A stretch of 64,000 nt of DNA, taken from NCBI RefSeq assembly GCF_001663775.1, contig NZ_KV467168.1, positions 1,958,870 through 2,022,869 on the forward strand, read 5' to 3'. This document shows positions 50,445 to 58,799 of the stretch, in pieces (the stretch's first letter is position 1; each line of letters starts with the position of its first letter). Below the pieces are notes generated by a model. It was given only the letters and a program-made list of their open reading frames with translations, ran no database searches and was not told the DNA's origin. The stretch comes from Arthrobacter sp. B6 (GTDB taxonomy: Bacteria; Actinomycetota; Actinomycetes; Actinomycetales; Micrococcaceae). Both the position numbers and the translations under genes were made by a program.

Positions 50445-50790
50445 TCCTTCAGTCGACGGCGGGGGGTCTTTAGCAAGGTAAGCCTTACTTAGGCTTACCT
50501 TTCCGTCAAACTTTTGTGACCTATTTATCGGAACCCGCGGAAACAGGGGGGCTTTCGGGTCAGGAGCGCGTCATTGACTGGCCAACCCCGGGAAACCGAG
50601 GCAAAATGCCCCCGCACAGAGGCCTGGCTCGAGCTGACGGTCAACGGAAGGCGCGGACTCCCGGCGCGGAGTGCCAGGGCGAACTGCCGGAGCGAGCGCG
50701 AAAGGGCCGGGGCGAGCGCGAAAGGGCCGGGGCGCAAGGCCCGGATCGCGGCAGCCGCGAATAGAAAAGCGTCGAACTGAAAGGCAGCCC
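50445..50790. other. Gap upstream of desA with iron box and short repeat
   Basis: The 346-nt gap holds the iron box (50477-50499) and a 20-bp tandem pair (GCGAGCGCGAAAGGGCCGGG, starts 50692 and 50712). Open frames here have neither ribosome sites nor domain features. I see no gene between desA and the gene ending at 50791. Confidence 0.65.
50477..50499. promoter_or_regulatory. Double iron box (DtxR/IdeR/DmdR type) before desABCD
   Basis: Perfect 9-bp arms GGTAAGCCT and AGGCTTACC flank TACTT, creating two overlapping near-matches to the DtxR/IdeR TTAGGTTAGSCTAACC consensus. It lies 33 nt before the desA start and overlaps a TTGACG -35 candidate (minus strand, 50509-50504). Iron-dependent repression of the operon is expected. 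Confidence 0.78.
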
Positions 50791-51330
50791 TCAGAGGTGG
50801 ACGCGAAGGGCCTTAACTGCACGTTCGCGCGTGGAACGCTTGGCTGAGGCGGCCCGCGACGGACGCACCGGATGGGCAGGGTCCGTGGGCTGGTTGGGAT
50901 GCTCCACAACGGCCGCCTTGGCCGCGTCCCGCCGGGCAGCCTCGCTGTCGGCGGCGGAGTGGATGGGGCATACCGGCAGGTAGACCGGCTCGAGGAGGGT
51001 CAGGCGGAAGTCATCGGCTTCCTCCAGCGCCGCGGCCGCCGCAAGACCCATCGCGTGATGGATGTCCGCATCCTGCCCCGATTTGTGCGAGCCGGGGCTG
51101 GCCACGTGCCGAAGGTGCGACAGGACGCCGGCGTCGAGGTGGATGGCACGCCGCAGGTCCAACGCAATGTCAGGGGCGGAGGCCAGGCGCTGCGCCCGGA
51201 GGAGCAGGTGCAGGAGCGCCGGAAAATTGCTCTGCGTCAGGCAGCCGGCAACATCCACGCTGATGTTTCCGGGGTCCACATCAACGTGGACAACAATTCG
51301 AAGCTTGTGATGGGAAAGTTTGTGGCTCAT
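50791..51330 (-). CDS. Hypothetical protein with STAS-like N-terminal part
   Basis: A 179-residue protein. The N-terminal half (IVVHVDVDPGNISVDVAGCL, then FPALLHLLLRAQRLASAPDI and ALDLRRAIHLDAGVLSHLRH) has the strand-helix pattern of a STAS / anti-sigma-antagonist domain. The C-terminal part is Asp/Ala/Arg-rich and disordered. The start is ATG 51330 after GGAGATC. If it is a STAS protein, partner regulation with a sigma-factor system is possible, but the match is weak. Confidence 0.55.
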   Translation of the reverse strand: MSHKLSHHKLRIVVHVDVDPGNISVDVAGCLTQSNFPALLHLLLRAQRLASAPDIALDLRRAIHLDAGVLSHLRHVASPGSHKSGQDADIHHAMGLAAAAALEEADDFRLTLLEPVYLPVCPIHSAADSEAARRDAAKAAVVEHPNQPTDPAHPVRPSRAASAKRSTRERAVKALRVHL

Positions 51331-51420
51331 TGCGATCTCCGCATAGGTGCCCGCGGGCCGGCTGCATGGCCCACCACCGACTTTATAAAAATGTCGCGCA
51401 AGCCACAATACTGCGCCGGT

Positions 51421-51753
51421 TTAGGCGTCCTCTGGCCAGTCGATGTACTGCCCGTAGCCCTCATGCTGGCGGAGGTAGCCGGCGATGAACGGGCAATGCG
51501 GGATAATCCTTTTCCCGGAAGCCACCACGTCATCCAAGGCGAAGTGGGCCAGCACTTTGCCCAGGCCCTGGCCTTTGAACTCCTCTGCCGTCTCCGTATG
51601 GGTGAAATCTATGTGTCCTGGCTGGTCACGGAAAAACGACCGCACAGCCACCTTTCCGCCGACTTGCAGCTCATAGCAGTGGTGGGCGTCGTTGCGTGAC
51701 AGCGAAACGTCGGGGCTGAACTCGTCCTCGGTGGAAATCATGTTCTCAGTCAT
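51421..51753 (-). CDS. Small GNAT-like N-acetyltransferase (YjdJ type)
   Basis: A 110-residue GNAT-fold protein lacking the usual N-terminal strands: YELQVGGKVAVRSFFRDQPG, then FTHTETAEEFKGQGLGKVLA (the CoA-binding Q-x-G-x-G/A helix) and PHCPFIAGYLRQHEGY. It matches the YjdJ/NATD-type small acetyltransferases. The start is ATG 51753, overlapping the acyltransferase stop. Substrate unknown. Confidence 0.82.
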   Translation of the reverse strand: MTENMISTEDEFSPDVSLSRNDAHHCYELQVGGKVAVRSFFRDQPGHIDFTHTETAEEFKGQGLGKVLAHFALDDVVASGKRIIPHCPFIAGYLRQHEGYGQYIDWPEDA

Positions 51754-53162
51754 GGTTCGACAGTGGCACTACTTGGCCCCGCTGGCAATGGCCCGCCCGG
51801 CTGGTCGCCGCGCGCCGCGTGCCGGCGCTCCCGCACCTGCTCCGGCACGTGCTCCGGAAGAGGCGCCGGCAGTTGCTCTGGCACCCGTCCGGGCATCCTG
51901 CCAAGCAGCAGCACAGCAAGCGCAAAGCACGCCGCTCCCCCGCCAAGGAGGCCCAGCGTGAGTCCGTTGAAGGCGGCATCCGCCACCGGCAGGAAGACCA
52001 CGACGGCGGCAGTCACCACCGCGCCGGCGGGCCGACCGCGGGTGTGGGCGGACGCCGTCGGACGTTCCTCCAGCCGCCCGAAGGCGGCAATGACGGGAAG
52101 CAGCAGGCCCACCACGCCCACGAGCACCAGCGGCCGCGCCCACCACCAGGAGGCAGTGCCGGCGGCCGGTTTGGGAAAGTCGGTGAGCAGCAGGAGACCC
52201 GACATCGCCACGAGCAGGGGCAGGTGCCAGAGGTAGACCGTCATGGACCGGCGCCCGGCCACAGACACCACGGCGCGGACCCATCGCAACCCAGCAACCC
52301 AGCCGATCCCGGGACGGGCAAGCTGGAGGAAGGCCGCCTGGGACACGCCCAGCAGGAGCAGGCAGAGGTTGGGCGGATTCAGGTTCTCCAGCATGTTCCC
52401 GGAATAGAGGCCCAGCCCGGTCACGACGCCCAGCAGCAGGTTGGCCGCGCCGATCAGCCCCACCAGTGCGGAACGCGAGAGCCTGGCGAAATGACCGTCC
52501 GCCATCAGGAAGCCCAACTGCTGCACGGCGCACCAAAGGAAGACCAGGTTGGCGTAGGCCAGCAGGGGCAGCGCACCGCGGAAGCAGTCCACAGCCACCA
52601 CCAGGGCCGCCAGCGCGCTGAGTGTCAGCCACGGTGCACGGTCATGGCAGCGGGACAGCAGGGGAACGTTCAGCTGCGCAGCGAGGTAGGCGGCCAGGAA
52701 CCACAACGGCATGCCCGCGCCGGCCGTCATCAGCTGGATCACCTGGGGGTCAACGCCCAGAAGCAGGGCGGCCCAGAGGCCCAGGAACATGCACGCCAAC
52801 AGCGCGGTGGCCGGGCGCACCAGGCGGAGGAGTCGGGCCTGGGCGAACTGGATGCCTGTGCCGCCCCTGGCCCTGAGCCGTCGCCAGGACTGCAGCCCGG
52901 TAGTTCCGCCCGTAACGAAGAACAGCGGCATCACCATAAAGATCCAGATGACGGGTACGAACCAGCCCTGTACCGCCAGCGTATTTTCGGTGGTCACGGT
53001 GCCGTCCCGGTGCAACACCGGACTCACCATCATGCAGTGCGCCACCACCACCAGCGCCAGGCAGAAAAACCGGACGAGGTCAATCACCAGGTCGCGTTCA
53101 ATGTTCCACCTATTGGCGGGTCCGTGCTGCGGGGATGCCCCCTGTTCCTTCACACCACTCAT
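51750..53162 (-). CDS. Acyltransferase 3-type integral membrane protein
   Basis: A 470-residue membrane protein with ten or more hydrophobic helices. The first segment (RDLVIDLVRFFCLALVVVAH) has the R-x-x-x-L-D-x-x-R/H acyltransferase-3 pattern; MPLWFLAAYLAAQL and SMTVYLWHLPLLVAMSGLLL are typical later helices. It probably adds acyl groups to a surface glycan. The start is ATG 53162. Its stop overlaps the GNAT start (ATGA), giving a two-gene unit. Proline/arginine-rich tail after ~440. Confidence 0.78.
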   Translation of the reverse strand: MSGVKEQGASPQHGPANRWNIERDLVIDLVRFFCLALVVVAHCMMVSPVLHRDGTVTTENTLAVQGWFVPVIWIFMVMPLFFVTGGTTGLQSWRRLRARGGTGIQFAQARLLRLVRPATALLACMFLGLWAALLLGVDPQVIQLMTAGAGMPLWFLAAYLAAQLNVPLLSRCHDRAPWLTLSALAALVVAVDCFRGALPLLAYANLVFLWCAVQQLGFLMADGHFARLSRSALVGLIGAANLLLGVVTGLGLYSGNMLENLNPPNLCLLLLGVSQAAFLQLARPGIGWVAGLRWVRAVVSVAGRRSMTVYLWHLPLLVAMSGLLLLTDFPKPAAGTASWWWARPLVLVGVVGLLLPVIAAFGRLEERPTASAHTRGRPAGAVVTAAVVVFLPVADAAFNGLTLGLLGGGAACFALAVLLLGRMPGRVPEQLPAPLPEHVPEQVRERRHAARGDQPGGPLPAGPSSATVEP

Positions 53163-53300
53163 GTGCGGCCCCTGGAAACGCTGATGTCGTTGTTAGCTCC
53201 ATTGTCCGCCCGCGGCGTGGCAGGGGCCAGAATTCGGCGCCGGAATGCCGCGTCCCGTCGCGCGGAGGGCAGCAAGAGCCCGGCAGTCACGGCAACGAGG

Positions 53301-53705
53301 TCAGAATGCAACCGCCAGGAGTGCCAGTACGACGGCGAGCAGCGGCGTTGCGCCCTGGGTCGCGGCTGCACGGAGGTACTTTTTCCCGCTGAGGGCAAGC
53401 ACCACTGCGGCCAGCAGCATGGACCCGCAGCAGCTGAGGATCAGGGTCCAGCCCACCACCGACTGCGCCGACCCCGCGGCAGCGAGCGCCACACAGCCGA
53501 CGCCGATAAACGCTCCGATGGCCAGGAACAGGTTGTAAAAACCCTGGTTGTACGCGAGCGGCCTGGTGGTCTCGGCGTCTGCCTGGGATGCCAGTCCGAA
53601 GCGCTTCCAGGTGGCCGGCCTGGTCCAGGTGAGGGACTCCATAGTGAAGATGTAGACGTGCAGGGCGGCGGCAAGGAACGCAAAAAGTAGGGAGGCCAGG
53701 ATCAT
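53301..53705 (-). CDS. DUF1304 membrane protein
   Basis: A 134-residue protein with four membrane helices: ILASLLFAFLAAALHVYIFT, YNQGFYNLFLAIGAFIGVGC, VVGWTLILSCCGSMLLAAVV and a last one near the C-terminus. HVYIFTMESLTWTRPATWKR and AYNQGFYNLFLA are the DUF1304 signature. Function unknown. The start is ATG 53705. It is followed downstream, on the minus strand, by the acyltransferase gene after a 138-nt gap. Confidence 0.85.
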   Translation of the reverse strand: MILASLLFAFLAAALHVYIFTMESLTWTRPATWKRFGLASQADAETTRPLAYNQGFYNLFLAIGAFIGVGCVALAAAGSAQSVVGWTLILSCCGSMLLAAVVLALSGKKYLRAAATQGATPLLAVVLALLAVAF

Positions 53706-53734
53706 GGCTCGATCCTAGCCTCCCTCCCCTCCTG

Positions 53735-53797
53735 GAGTTTTTGTCCACGTACGGCGAGTTGCGGGCCCCCAAAGTCGCCGTACGTGGACAAAAACTC
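53735..53797. repeat. 63-nt palindromic element, copy 2
   Basis: Begins GAGTTTTTGTCCA, ends TGGACAAAAACTC, total 63 nt. In this copy the arms are perfectly complementary for 23 bp (53735-53757 / 53775-53797), leaving a 17-nt loop. It abuts the stop codon of the aldolase gene directly. Confidence 0.94.
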
Positions 53798-54661
53798 TCA
53801 GCGGGTGAGCATGCCCAGCGCCGCAGTGGCGAATTCCCTGGCCGAAGTGTTCCAGTGACCCAACAGGCCCTGCAGGTTCTCGCCGTCCGCCCGGTGCGCC
53901 GGGAGCTGCTCCTGGAGCGTGGAGAGAACTCCGGTCCGGAGCTCGGTATTGAAGTTCACCTTGCCTACGTTCATGGCGGCAGCCTTGACCAGCTCACCCG
54001 CCGGAATGCCGGACGCGCCATGGAGCACCAACGGGATATGCGTCCGTACGGCGATGTCCTGGAGGACGTCCCATCGGAGCTGCGGCTCGCCCTTGTACTT
54101 GCCGTGCACGTTGCCCACGGCCACAGCAAGCAGCTGCGCGCCGGTCCGGGCCACGAAACCCTCCACCTGGGCGGAGTCCGTCAGCCCTGCCACTGAAACG
54201 CCTGCTTCGTCCGTGCCGAAGGCCCGGTCCTCGTCGCCGGCCAGGCCGCCGAGTTCGGCTTCGAGGACGACGCCGGCGCCGCCCTTTGCCTGCAGCAGCG
54301 AGCGTGCCGCCCTGACCAAGGAAATGTTTTCCTCATACGGAAGGGACGAGCCGTCCGCGAGAACCGAATCCGCCCCCGCGGCGACGGCGTCGGCCATCAC
54401 CTTAAGATCTGAGGCGTGGTCCAGTTGCACTGACACTGGCACGGCTGCGCCGTCTGCCAGTCCGCGGAGCGCGGCGATCAGCCGCAGGCCGTTGGCCGTG
54501 GCCGCCGTCCTGGGCGCCACCAGCAGGATGACCCCGTGGCCCGCGTCCTCTGCTGCGCCCACAACAGCCAGTGCTGTAGTGAAGTCGTAGCAGGTGAACG
54601 CGGGAACGGCCGAGCCCTGCTGCAGGGCGGAAGTGACCAGGTGGTCCAGACGGGTGCGCAT
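53798..54661 (-). CDS. Class II (zinc) ketose-bisphosphate-type aldolase
   Basis: A 287-residue class II FBA/GatY-like aldolase. Zinc ligands: VQLDHASDLKV, EAELGGLAGDE, VAVGNVHGKYKGEP and LHGASGIPAGE. The phosphate-loop NVGKVNFNTELR is present, so it should bind DHAP. It closes the sugar-acid operon (kinase, dehydrogenase, GntP, aldolase). The product of the upstream enzymes may be 3-oxotetronate-4-phosphate, whose C-C cleavage yields DHAP plus CO2; a class II aldolase could take the place of the usual decarboxylase. The ATG 54661 shares its A with the GntP stop codon. Confidence 0.85.
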   Translation of the reverse strand: MRTRLDHLVTSALQQGSAVPAFTCYDFTTALAVVGAAEDAGHGVILLVAPRTAATANGLRLIAALRGLADGAAVPVSVQLDHASDLKVMADAVAAGADSVLADGSSLPYEENISLVRAARSLLQAKGGAGVVLEAELGGLAGDEDRAFGTDEAGVSVAGLTDSAQVEGFVARTGAQLLAVAVGNVHGKYKGEPQLRWDVLQDIAVRTHIPLVLHGASGIPAGELVKAAAMNVGKVNFNTELRTGVLSTLQEQLPAHRADGENLQGLLGHWNTSAREFATAALGMLTR

Positions 54662-56079
54662 CAGACGCCCAGGCCTCCCACCAGGATCCAGACCAGGAAC
54701 GTCAGGGCGAAGCCTGCCAGGCCCAGGACGGTGGTGAGTACGGTCCATGTCCGCAGGCCGTCAGCTACAGATAGACCCAGGTAGCGTGTCACGATCCAGA
54801 AGCCGGAGTCGTTCACGTGGCTCAGGCCGAAGGCACCGAAGCCGATGGCTATCAGAATGAGGGCGGTCTGCAGCGGTGAGAAGCCGCCGGCAGCCACGGA
54901 GGCGGCGAGCAGGCCCGACGTTGTAATGATGGCCACGGTGGCCGAGCCCTGGGATGCCCGGAGGATGGCCGCGAGGACGAACGCCATGACGATGACGGGA
55001 AGGCCGGCGGTCTGCAGGCCTTCGGCGAGCGCGGTGCCGATGCCGGATACGGTAAGGACCTTGCCAAAAACGCCGCCGGCGCCCGTTACCAGGATGACGA
55101 TTGCGGTGGGCGCCAGGGCGGAGTCCATGACTTCGCCGGTGTGCTGCGAGGACCAGCCGCGGCGGATGCCCAGGAAGTAGTACGCCAGGCCGAGGGCCGT
55201 GAGGAGTGCAATCAGCGGGGCGCCCACAAAGGCAGCGATCTGGGCCGGCACCGAATCCTTGGGCAGGATGACTGCGCCGACGGTTCCCACCATGATCATG
55301 AGGATGGGAAGAACGATCAGCGTGATGATCATCGCCGGGCTGGGCGCGGTCTTGACCTCGGTCTTGACGGCAACATTGGAAGTGCCCTGGCCGGCTTCCT
55401 GCTCCACTTGGGACGTTCCGGAACCAAAGAGTCGGAACTGCTCGGCGGTGCTCGGAAGCATGGTGAATTCGCGCCGGTTCAGCTTGCGGGCAACGAAGTA
55501 GCCCAGGACACCGGCAGGGAGGCAAAGCGCGAGGCCGAGGATGGTGGTCCAGCCAATGTCAGCGCCCAGGATGCCGGCGCCGCCAACAACGCCCGGATGC
55601 GGCGGAACGACGACGTGGATTGCCAGCATGATGGCGCCCACCGGAAGGCCGATTTTGACCGGGTTGACGCCCGCGGCCTTGGAGAAGCCGTAGATGATGG
55701 GGATCAGGATGATGAATCCGACGTCAAAGAACACCGGGATGGCCAGCAGGAACGCTGCGGCCGTGAGGGCTGCGATTACGCGGCGCGGACCCAGCAGCTG
55801 GGTGAATTTTCCGGCGAGCGACTGGGCGCCGCCGGAGATCTCGATCATCTTCCCCAGCATGGCGCCGAGGCCCACCAGGATGGCGACGGATCCGAGGGTT
55901 CCGCCCATGCCTTCAGTAACGGTTTTGATGATGTCCGGCAGGGGAATGCCTGCTACCAGTGCCACTGAAACGCTGACTACAAGCAGGGCGAGGAACGCTG
56001 GAATCTTGAACTTGATGACAGCCACGAGCAGCAGGGCGACGCCTGCGGCTGCTATGGCCAAAAGAGCTAGTGCGCTCAT
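54661..56079 (-). CDS. GntP-family gluconate/sugar-acid permease
   Basis: A 472-residue GntP-type symporter with about 12-14 helices. Typical pieces: PAFLALLVVSVSVALVAGIP, LGAMLGKMIEISGGAQSLAG, FVLAAILRASQGSATVAIIT and GLSHVNDSGFWIVTRYLGLS. It imports gluconate-like acids with protons. The start is ATG 56079 with AGGAGA. It lies between the dehydrogenase and the aldolase of the same operon, so a four-carbon sugar acid is the likely substrate. A central polar loop (residues ~205-245) is unusually long. Confidence 0.9.
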   Translation of the reverse strand: MSALALLAIAAAGVALLLVAVIKFKIPAFLALLVVSVSVALVAGIPLPDIIKTVTEGMGGTLGSVAILVGLGAMLGKMIEISGGAQSLAGKFTQLLGPRRVIAALTAAAFLLAIPVFFDVGFIILIPIIYGFSKAAGVNPVKIGLPVGAIMLAIHVVVPPHPGVVGGAGILGADIGWTTILGLALCLPAGVLGYFVARKLNRREFTMLPSTAEQFRLFGSGTSQVEQEAGQGTSNVAVKTEVKTAPSPAMIITLIVLPILMIMVGTVGAVILPKDSVPAQIAAFVGAPLIALLTALGLAYYFLGIRRGWSSQHTGEVMDSALAPTAIVILVTGAGGVFGKVLTVSGIGTALAEGLQTAGLPVIVMAFVLAAILRASQGSATVAIITTSGLLAASVAAGGFSPLQTALILIAIGFGAFGLSHVNDSGFWIVTRYLGLSVADGLRTWTVLTTVLGLAGFALTFLVWILVGGLGV

Positions 56080-56174
56080 GATGTGTCTCCTTTGACATCG
56101 CTAGTTAAGCCTAGCGAGCTGGTGGTACGACGACGGCGGAGGGGGACCGCCGTCGTCGGGCTTTATCCGGGTTG

Positions 56175-56237
56175 GAGTTTTTGTCCAGATCAGGCGACTT
56201 CAGGGGGTGGGAAGTCGCTCCAAGTGGACAAAAACTC
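56175..56237. repeat. 63-nt palindromic element, copy 3
   Basis: Begins GAGTTTTTGTCCA and ends TGGACAAAAACTC, exactly 63 nt. Inner GGCGACTT pairs with AAGTCGC off-centre. It lies 5 nt after the dehydrogenase stop, between two genes of one operon, so it is probably transcribed. Confidence 0.93.
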
Positions 56238-56241
56238 CGGG

Positions 56242-57141
56242 TCAGGCGGTGCGTTTGGTGGGCGCAACGACCTTGATGACAGCGGAGTCGTCGGCTGCGG
56301 CGAGGCCCTGGGCCTGGCCCAGGAGGTAGAGCTGCTCCGCGGCGGCGGCAACGGGGGCTGCCAGTCCGGCGGCGCGGGTGGCCTTCCCGACGATGCCCAT
56401 GTCCTTGACGAAGATGTCCAGGCGGCTGAGGACTTCAGCGCCTTCCTCCGTGTAGGCCTCCAAGATGCGGGGGCCGCGGTTGGAGAGCATAAAGGACCCG
56501 GCGGCGCCGGCTTCCAGTGCGGCCAGGGTCTTGGCCTGGTCAAGGCCGAGGGCGTCAGCAAGTGCCATGGCCTCTGCTGCGGCCGCAATGTGGATGCCGC
56601 ACAGGAGCTGGTTGACGGTCTTGAGGGCCTGGCCGTCCCCGGGTTTGTCGCCCACGATGGTGAGGGTGGAGGCAAGAAGTTCCAGGACGGGGCGGGCCTT
56701 CTCCTGTGCCTCAGGCGTCGCGCCGACGACGATCAGCAGGTCACCCTCTCCCGCGCGCTTGGGGCCGCCTGACAAGGGCGCGTCCACGAGTTCGACGCCG
56801 TATTCCGCCAGCCGGGCCACGGTGGCCGGGATGGCTTCGGTGCCGACGGTGCTGCCCAGGATCACGACGGCGCCCGGCTCCAGCACGGAGGCCACACCGT
56901 TGTCGCCGAAGAGGACGTCGTTGAGCTGTTCGCCATTACGGACGGCGAGGAGCAGGGCGTCGGCGCCTTTCGCTGCCTCCCGCGCGGAGCTGAAGGTGTG
57001 GATTCCGGCTTCCGCGGCAAGCGCCAGGCGCGCCTCGGCAATGTCGAAGCCGTGGACCGTGAGCTGGCTGGCCAGGCGAGTGGCCATGGGCAGTCCCATG
57101 GCGCCAAGGCCGAGGACTGTGACTTTATAGTTTGCAGACAT
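56242..57141 (-). CDS. NAD(P)-dependent beta-hydroxyacid dehydrogenase (LtnD/GarR-like)
   Basis: A 299-residue 3-hydroxyisobutyrate-dehydrogenase-family enzyme. Rossmann loop: LGLGAMGLPMATRL; substrate site: DAPLSGGPKRAGEGDLLIVV; catalytic Lys in QALKTVNQLLCGIHIAAAAE. Its context (DUF1537 kinase, GntP, aldolase) matches the tetronate pathways described by function-first genomics (LtnD, L-threonate dehydrogenase). The start is ATG 57141 after GGAGAAAAC. Which acid is oxidised is not set by the sequence. Confidence 0.88.
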   Translation of the reverse strand: MSANYKVTVLGLGAMGLPMATRLASQLTVHGFDIAEARLALAAEAGIHTFSSAREAAKGADALLLAVRNGEQLNDVLFGDNGVASVLEPGAVVILGSTVGTEAIPATVARLAEYGVELVDAPLSGGPKRAGEGDLLIVVGATPEAQEKARPVLELLASTLTIVGDKPGDGQALKTVNQLLCGIHIAAAAEAMALADALGLDQAKTLAALEAGAAGSFMLSNRGPRILEAYTEEGAEVLSRLDIFVKDMGIVGKATRAAGLAAPVAAAAEQLYLLGQAQGLAAADDSAVIKVVAPTKRTA

Positions 57142-57184
57142 TGTTTTCTCCGTTGAATACGTGTGGGTAAGGAGCCGGTGCGGA

Positions 57185-58651
57185 CTAGAAGGTGTTGCTG
57201 AGCTTTCGGGTGACCTGGGCGAGGGAATCGTCGTCGCCTACGTTTCCGGCAAACACGACGTAGGGAATGCCCTTCGCCGGGCCGTCCACAGGTTCCCAGA
57301 GGGAGACGATGCCCGGCAGCATGGGGCCCCGGACAATGGCGTGCCGGATTTCGAGCCCGTGCGCCGCCACGTCCGAGGACGTGATCCCGCCCTTGGCAAT
57401 AACAAAGCGCGGCGGAAAGGTCTTGAGGGTCCGGTTCACCACGGCGACGACGGCGGCGGACACTGTGCGTGCGATCCGCAGGCTTTCGGCCGGGTCCGCG
57501 GTCTTGATGAGCAGCCGGCTGGTATGGACGATTGCATCGCCGCCGTGGAGCGCGTCAACTACGGTTTCCACCGTTTGGTCGAGGTAGGCATCCGCGCTTT
57601 CACCCAGCAGCTTTTCGACGTCGATTTCCACGATGCGGGCGGCGCTGTGCTGCTCAGTGAGTGCCTTGAGCTGACGCGTGGTGACACCCACATGCGAACC
57701 GACCACGATCAGGCCACCCGCCGTCGAGGGGGTGTTTCCGGCGTAGGCCTCGCTTCCGCTGAGCTCGGTGCGGATCTCCTGGCCAATGCGGGCACGGACG
57801 AACGGCGGGCCCACCCGGTACAGGAGGTTCTTGCCGCGCCGTTCGGCCTCCGCGAGGCCCAGGGACAGGGCACGGAGGTCATTCTCGGTGACGATGTCGG
57901 CCACGATGGGTGTGGAGTGCGCGGCGGGTGCAATGGCGTCCGCGATGGCGGTGGCGGTGACCTGCGGATCAGTCGAGGCGCGGATGGTGTTCAGGTCCAG
58001 CACAATCACGGACTCCGCGGCGAAACGGCCCAGTGACTTCTCCTCCACATACTTGGCCATCCCGGAATGTGTGAAGCCGAAGGTCGCGTCCCTGGCGAAT
58101 TCAGTCTCCGATACCGGCGTGAGGAGGCCGGCGTCCTCGCCGGTTCCCCGCATGTAGTGCACGCCGCCGATGGTCACCCGGCCAGCGTCGGGGAAGGCGG
58201 GGACCAGCACCACGCCGTCGGTGTCTTCACCGCTGGCCTCAGTAACGGTGGCGGCGATGACGTCGGGCTCGAGCGGGTAGTGGCCGCGGAGGGTGGAATC
58301 GCTGCGGCTGACAAAACGGAGCCGGAGCGCGTCATCAGCTGCCGCGGCCAACGCGTTGCGAACTATCTCCGCGTTCCGGGCAGCTGCCTCGGCGGGATCC
58401 AGGCTGCGGGTGTTGGTCAGCACGTAAACTGCCGGTTTGGCCTGGCCGAAGGCCCAGGTGAAGTCCTCCACGTCCCAGCGGGTCAGCACGGGCAGGTCCG
58501 CAACGGACTGCGTTCCTGTGGGGTCGTCGTCGAGCACCACAAAAAGGGCGGGAGCTTCTGCGTTGGACGCGGCGAGGGCGTCGGCAACCAGGCTGGCTGG
58601 GATCCGGACCTCGGCCGGGAAGGCGGCCAGAATGTCTGCTTCAAGCTTCAC
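57185..58651 (-). CDS. Four-carbon acid sugar kinase (DUF1537 family)
   Basis: A 488-residue DUF1537 kinase. N-terminal domain: VVLDDDPTGTQSVADLPVLT and SRSDSTLRGHYPLEPDVIAA. C-terminal nucleotide domain: LIVVGSHVGVTTRQLKALTE and FVIAKGGITSSDVAAHGLEI. Family members phosphorylate threonate, erythronate or 3-oxotetronate. GTG 58651 is preceded by GGAG at 6 nt and gives a sensible N-terminus. The ATG at 58711 lies inside the GntR operator and would make the leader coding, so it was not chosen. It is the first gene of the operon. Confidence 0.87.
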   Translation of the reverse strand: MKLEADILAAFPAEVRIPASLVADALAASNAEAPALFVVLDDDPTGTQSVADLPVLTRWDVEDFTWAFGQAKPAVYVLTNTRSLDPAEAAARNAEIVRNALAAAADDALRLRFVSRSDSTLRGHYPLEPDVIAATVTEASGEDTDGVVLVPAFPDAGRVTIGGVHYMRGTGEDAGLLTPVSETEFARDATFGFTHSGMAKYVEEKSLGRFAAESVIVLDLNTIRASTDPQVTATAIADAIAPAAHSTPIVADIVTENDLRALSLGLAEAERRGKNLLYRVGPPFVRARIGQEIRTELSGSEAYAGNTPSTAGGLIVVGSHVGVTTRQLKALTEQHSAARIVEIDVEKLLGESADAYLDQTVETVVDALHGGDAIVHTSRLLIKTADPAESLRIARTVSAAVVAVVNRTLKTFPPRFVIAKGGITSSDVAAHGLEIRHAIVRGPMLPGIVSLWEPVDGPAKGIPYVVFAGNVGDDDSLAQVTRKLSNTF

Positions 58652-58698
58652 TGTGCACTCCGTTGTGGATGTAATCGGCGGTGATGGCAATATCTGTA

Positions 58699-58713
58699 AG
58701 ATGTCTGACATCT
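58699..58713. promoter_or_regulatory. GntR-type operator, site 1
   Basis: AGATGTCTGACATCT is a perfect palindrome around a central T, with TGTCTGACA as core. It lies between the divergent kinase (start 58651) and regulator (start 58800), beside the AT-rich TATAAATAG. The same 9-mer with inverted central base (TGTCAGACA) recurs at 58763. Confidence 0.7.
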
Positions 58714-58762
58714 AACATTTATAAATAGTGTGGCACACCACATTCCAGCGCGCAAGTAGACT

Positions 58763-58771
58763 TGTCAGACA
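58763..58771. promoter_or_regulatory. GntR-type operator, site 2
   Basis: TGTCAGACA (with flanking T and T), 61 nt from site 1 and 29 nt before the regulator's start. Two spaced sites suit repression by a dimer pair of a FadR-type regulator. Confidence 0.6.
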
Positions 58772-58799
58772 TATTTGCCACGCGCGATCAGGGGAAAAC

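Noticed and set aside
50516..50909. Short frames on both strands between desA and the next gene
   Set aside because: Low-complexity Arg/Pro/Gly products built on a 20-bp tandem repeat. No start signals.
51819..53690. 623-codon plus-strand frame
   Set aside because: Antisense to the acyltransferase-3 and DUF1304 genes. Composition is His/Arg/Gln-rich without any fold.
58652..58711. Longer kinase start at ATG 58711
   Set aside because: It would place coding sequence over the GntR operator and has no ribosome site. GTG 58651 has GGAG at the right distance.
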